Part shown: positions 31,605 to 31,683 of the stretch, one piece after another
Layout of the letters: the number at the start of each line of letters is the position of its first letter
Numbering within the stretch: position 1 is the first letter of the stretch
From: Sulfurimonas sp.
GTDB lineage: Bacteria > Campylobacterota > Campylobacteria > Campylobacterales > Sulfurimonadaceae
DNA length: 31,683 bases
Reading direction: 5' to 3'
Assembly: GCA_027063215.1 (NCBI GenBank)
Contig: JAMOSE010000167.1
Location: 1 to 31,683, forward strand
Made by a program: the position numbers and the translations under genes
Notes under the pieces: generated by a model
Database searches by the model: none
The model's input: the letters and a program-made list of their open reading frames with translations, nothing else
Told to the model about the DNA's origin: nothing

Positions 31605-31683
31605 AAGTTATAAGATGCAAGGCAAAAGTTTGAAAGAACTACTGGTAGTTTTAAGAACTTTTAACGCAGTCAGCTTGTGACTT
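31605..31683 (+). repeat. Long imperfect palindrome at the right edge
   Basis: Nested inverted repeats share one centre near 31643: outer AAGTTATAAG (31605-31614) with CTTGTGACTT (31674-31683, two G-T pairs); TGC (31616-31618) with GCA (31666-31668); AAAAGTT (31624-31630) with AACTTTT (31656-31662); inner GAACTAC (31636-31642) with GTAGTTT (31645-31651). The outer stem reaches the last base, so the element probably continues. A 21-codon frame (31615-31680) fits inside but is not credible as a gene without more evidence. A dispersed palindromic repeat or a small structured RNA are both possible. Confidence 0.45.

Noticed and set aside
1..31683. CRISPR arrays, insertion sequences, prophage or tRNA/rRNA genes
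   Set aside because: No regularly spaced repeats, transposase, integrase or phage-like proteins, and no cloverleaf or rRNA segments were recognised on reading through.

Overview
The window is an AT-rich bacterial chromosome segment from a member of the Campylobacterota, most likely a sulfur-metabolising genus such as Sulfurimonas or a close relative. The evidence is the gene order from rplU to ttcA, which from memory matches Campylobacter jejuni almost gene for gene, the split b'/b ATP synthase subunits, the DUF3373-type porin, and the polysulfide-reductase-like molybdoenzyme genes. No tRNA, rRNA, insertion sequence or CRISPR array was seen. There is no gene-free stretch longer than about 225 bases.

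Left part (1-10200). The window opens on the 3' end of a RidA-family gene and a porin-like outer-membrane protein closed by a clear terminator. A five-gene molybdoenzyme locus follows, arranged A-B-C-A2-B2: two Tat-exported catalytic subunits, two four-cluster ferredoxin-like subunits and one NrfD-type membrane anchor. The second pair looks like a diverged duplicate. It has its own extended -10 box, no ribosome binding site in front of psrA2, and a Cys-to-Thr change in one cluster-binding motif of PsrB2. A Mrp/ApbC-type iron-sulfur carrier gene runs convergently, with its stop codon abutting that of psrB2.

Middle part (10200-16800). A small exported cytochrome-c-like protein without a heme motif comes first. 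Next is rplU, then 206 bases rich in inverted repeats, then rpmA. After a terminator come obgE, proB, fmt, birA, parA and parB, tightly packed with 1-4 base overlaps or gaps (birA overlaps fmt by more). The rplU-rpmA spacer is the most striking non-coding part of the window: it can form a three-way junction followed by two mutually exclusive hairpins, one of which buries the rpmA ribosome binding site.

Right part (16800-31683). An ATP synthase operon (b', b, delta, alpha, gamma, beta, epsilon; a and c absent here) runs with a 3-base gap into tolQ-tolR-tolA-tolB, then pal and cpoB/ybgF. These link proton motive force to envelope constriction. Next come a SlyD-type FKBP isomerase, a shortened sigma-54-activator-like regulator, fabD, a stand-alone nitrilase-family amidase, an MTA/SAH/aminodeoxyfutalosine nucleosidase and a TtcA-like tRNA thiolase. 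The window ends inside or at the edge of a long imperfect palindrome.

A recurring theme is metal-ligand loss. PsrB2, Mrp, the TtcA-like protein and the cytochrome-like protein each lack a cysteine or heme motif typical of their better-known relatives. Coordinates and residue numbers were worked out by hand from the sequence. Functional statements rest on motif recognition and remembered family knowledge, not on searches.
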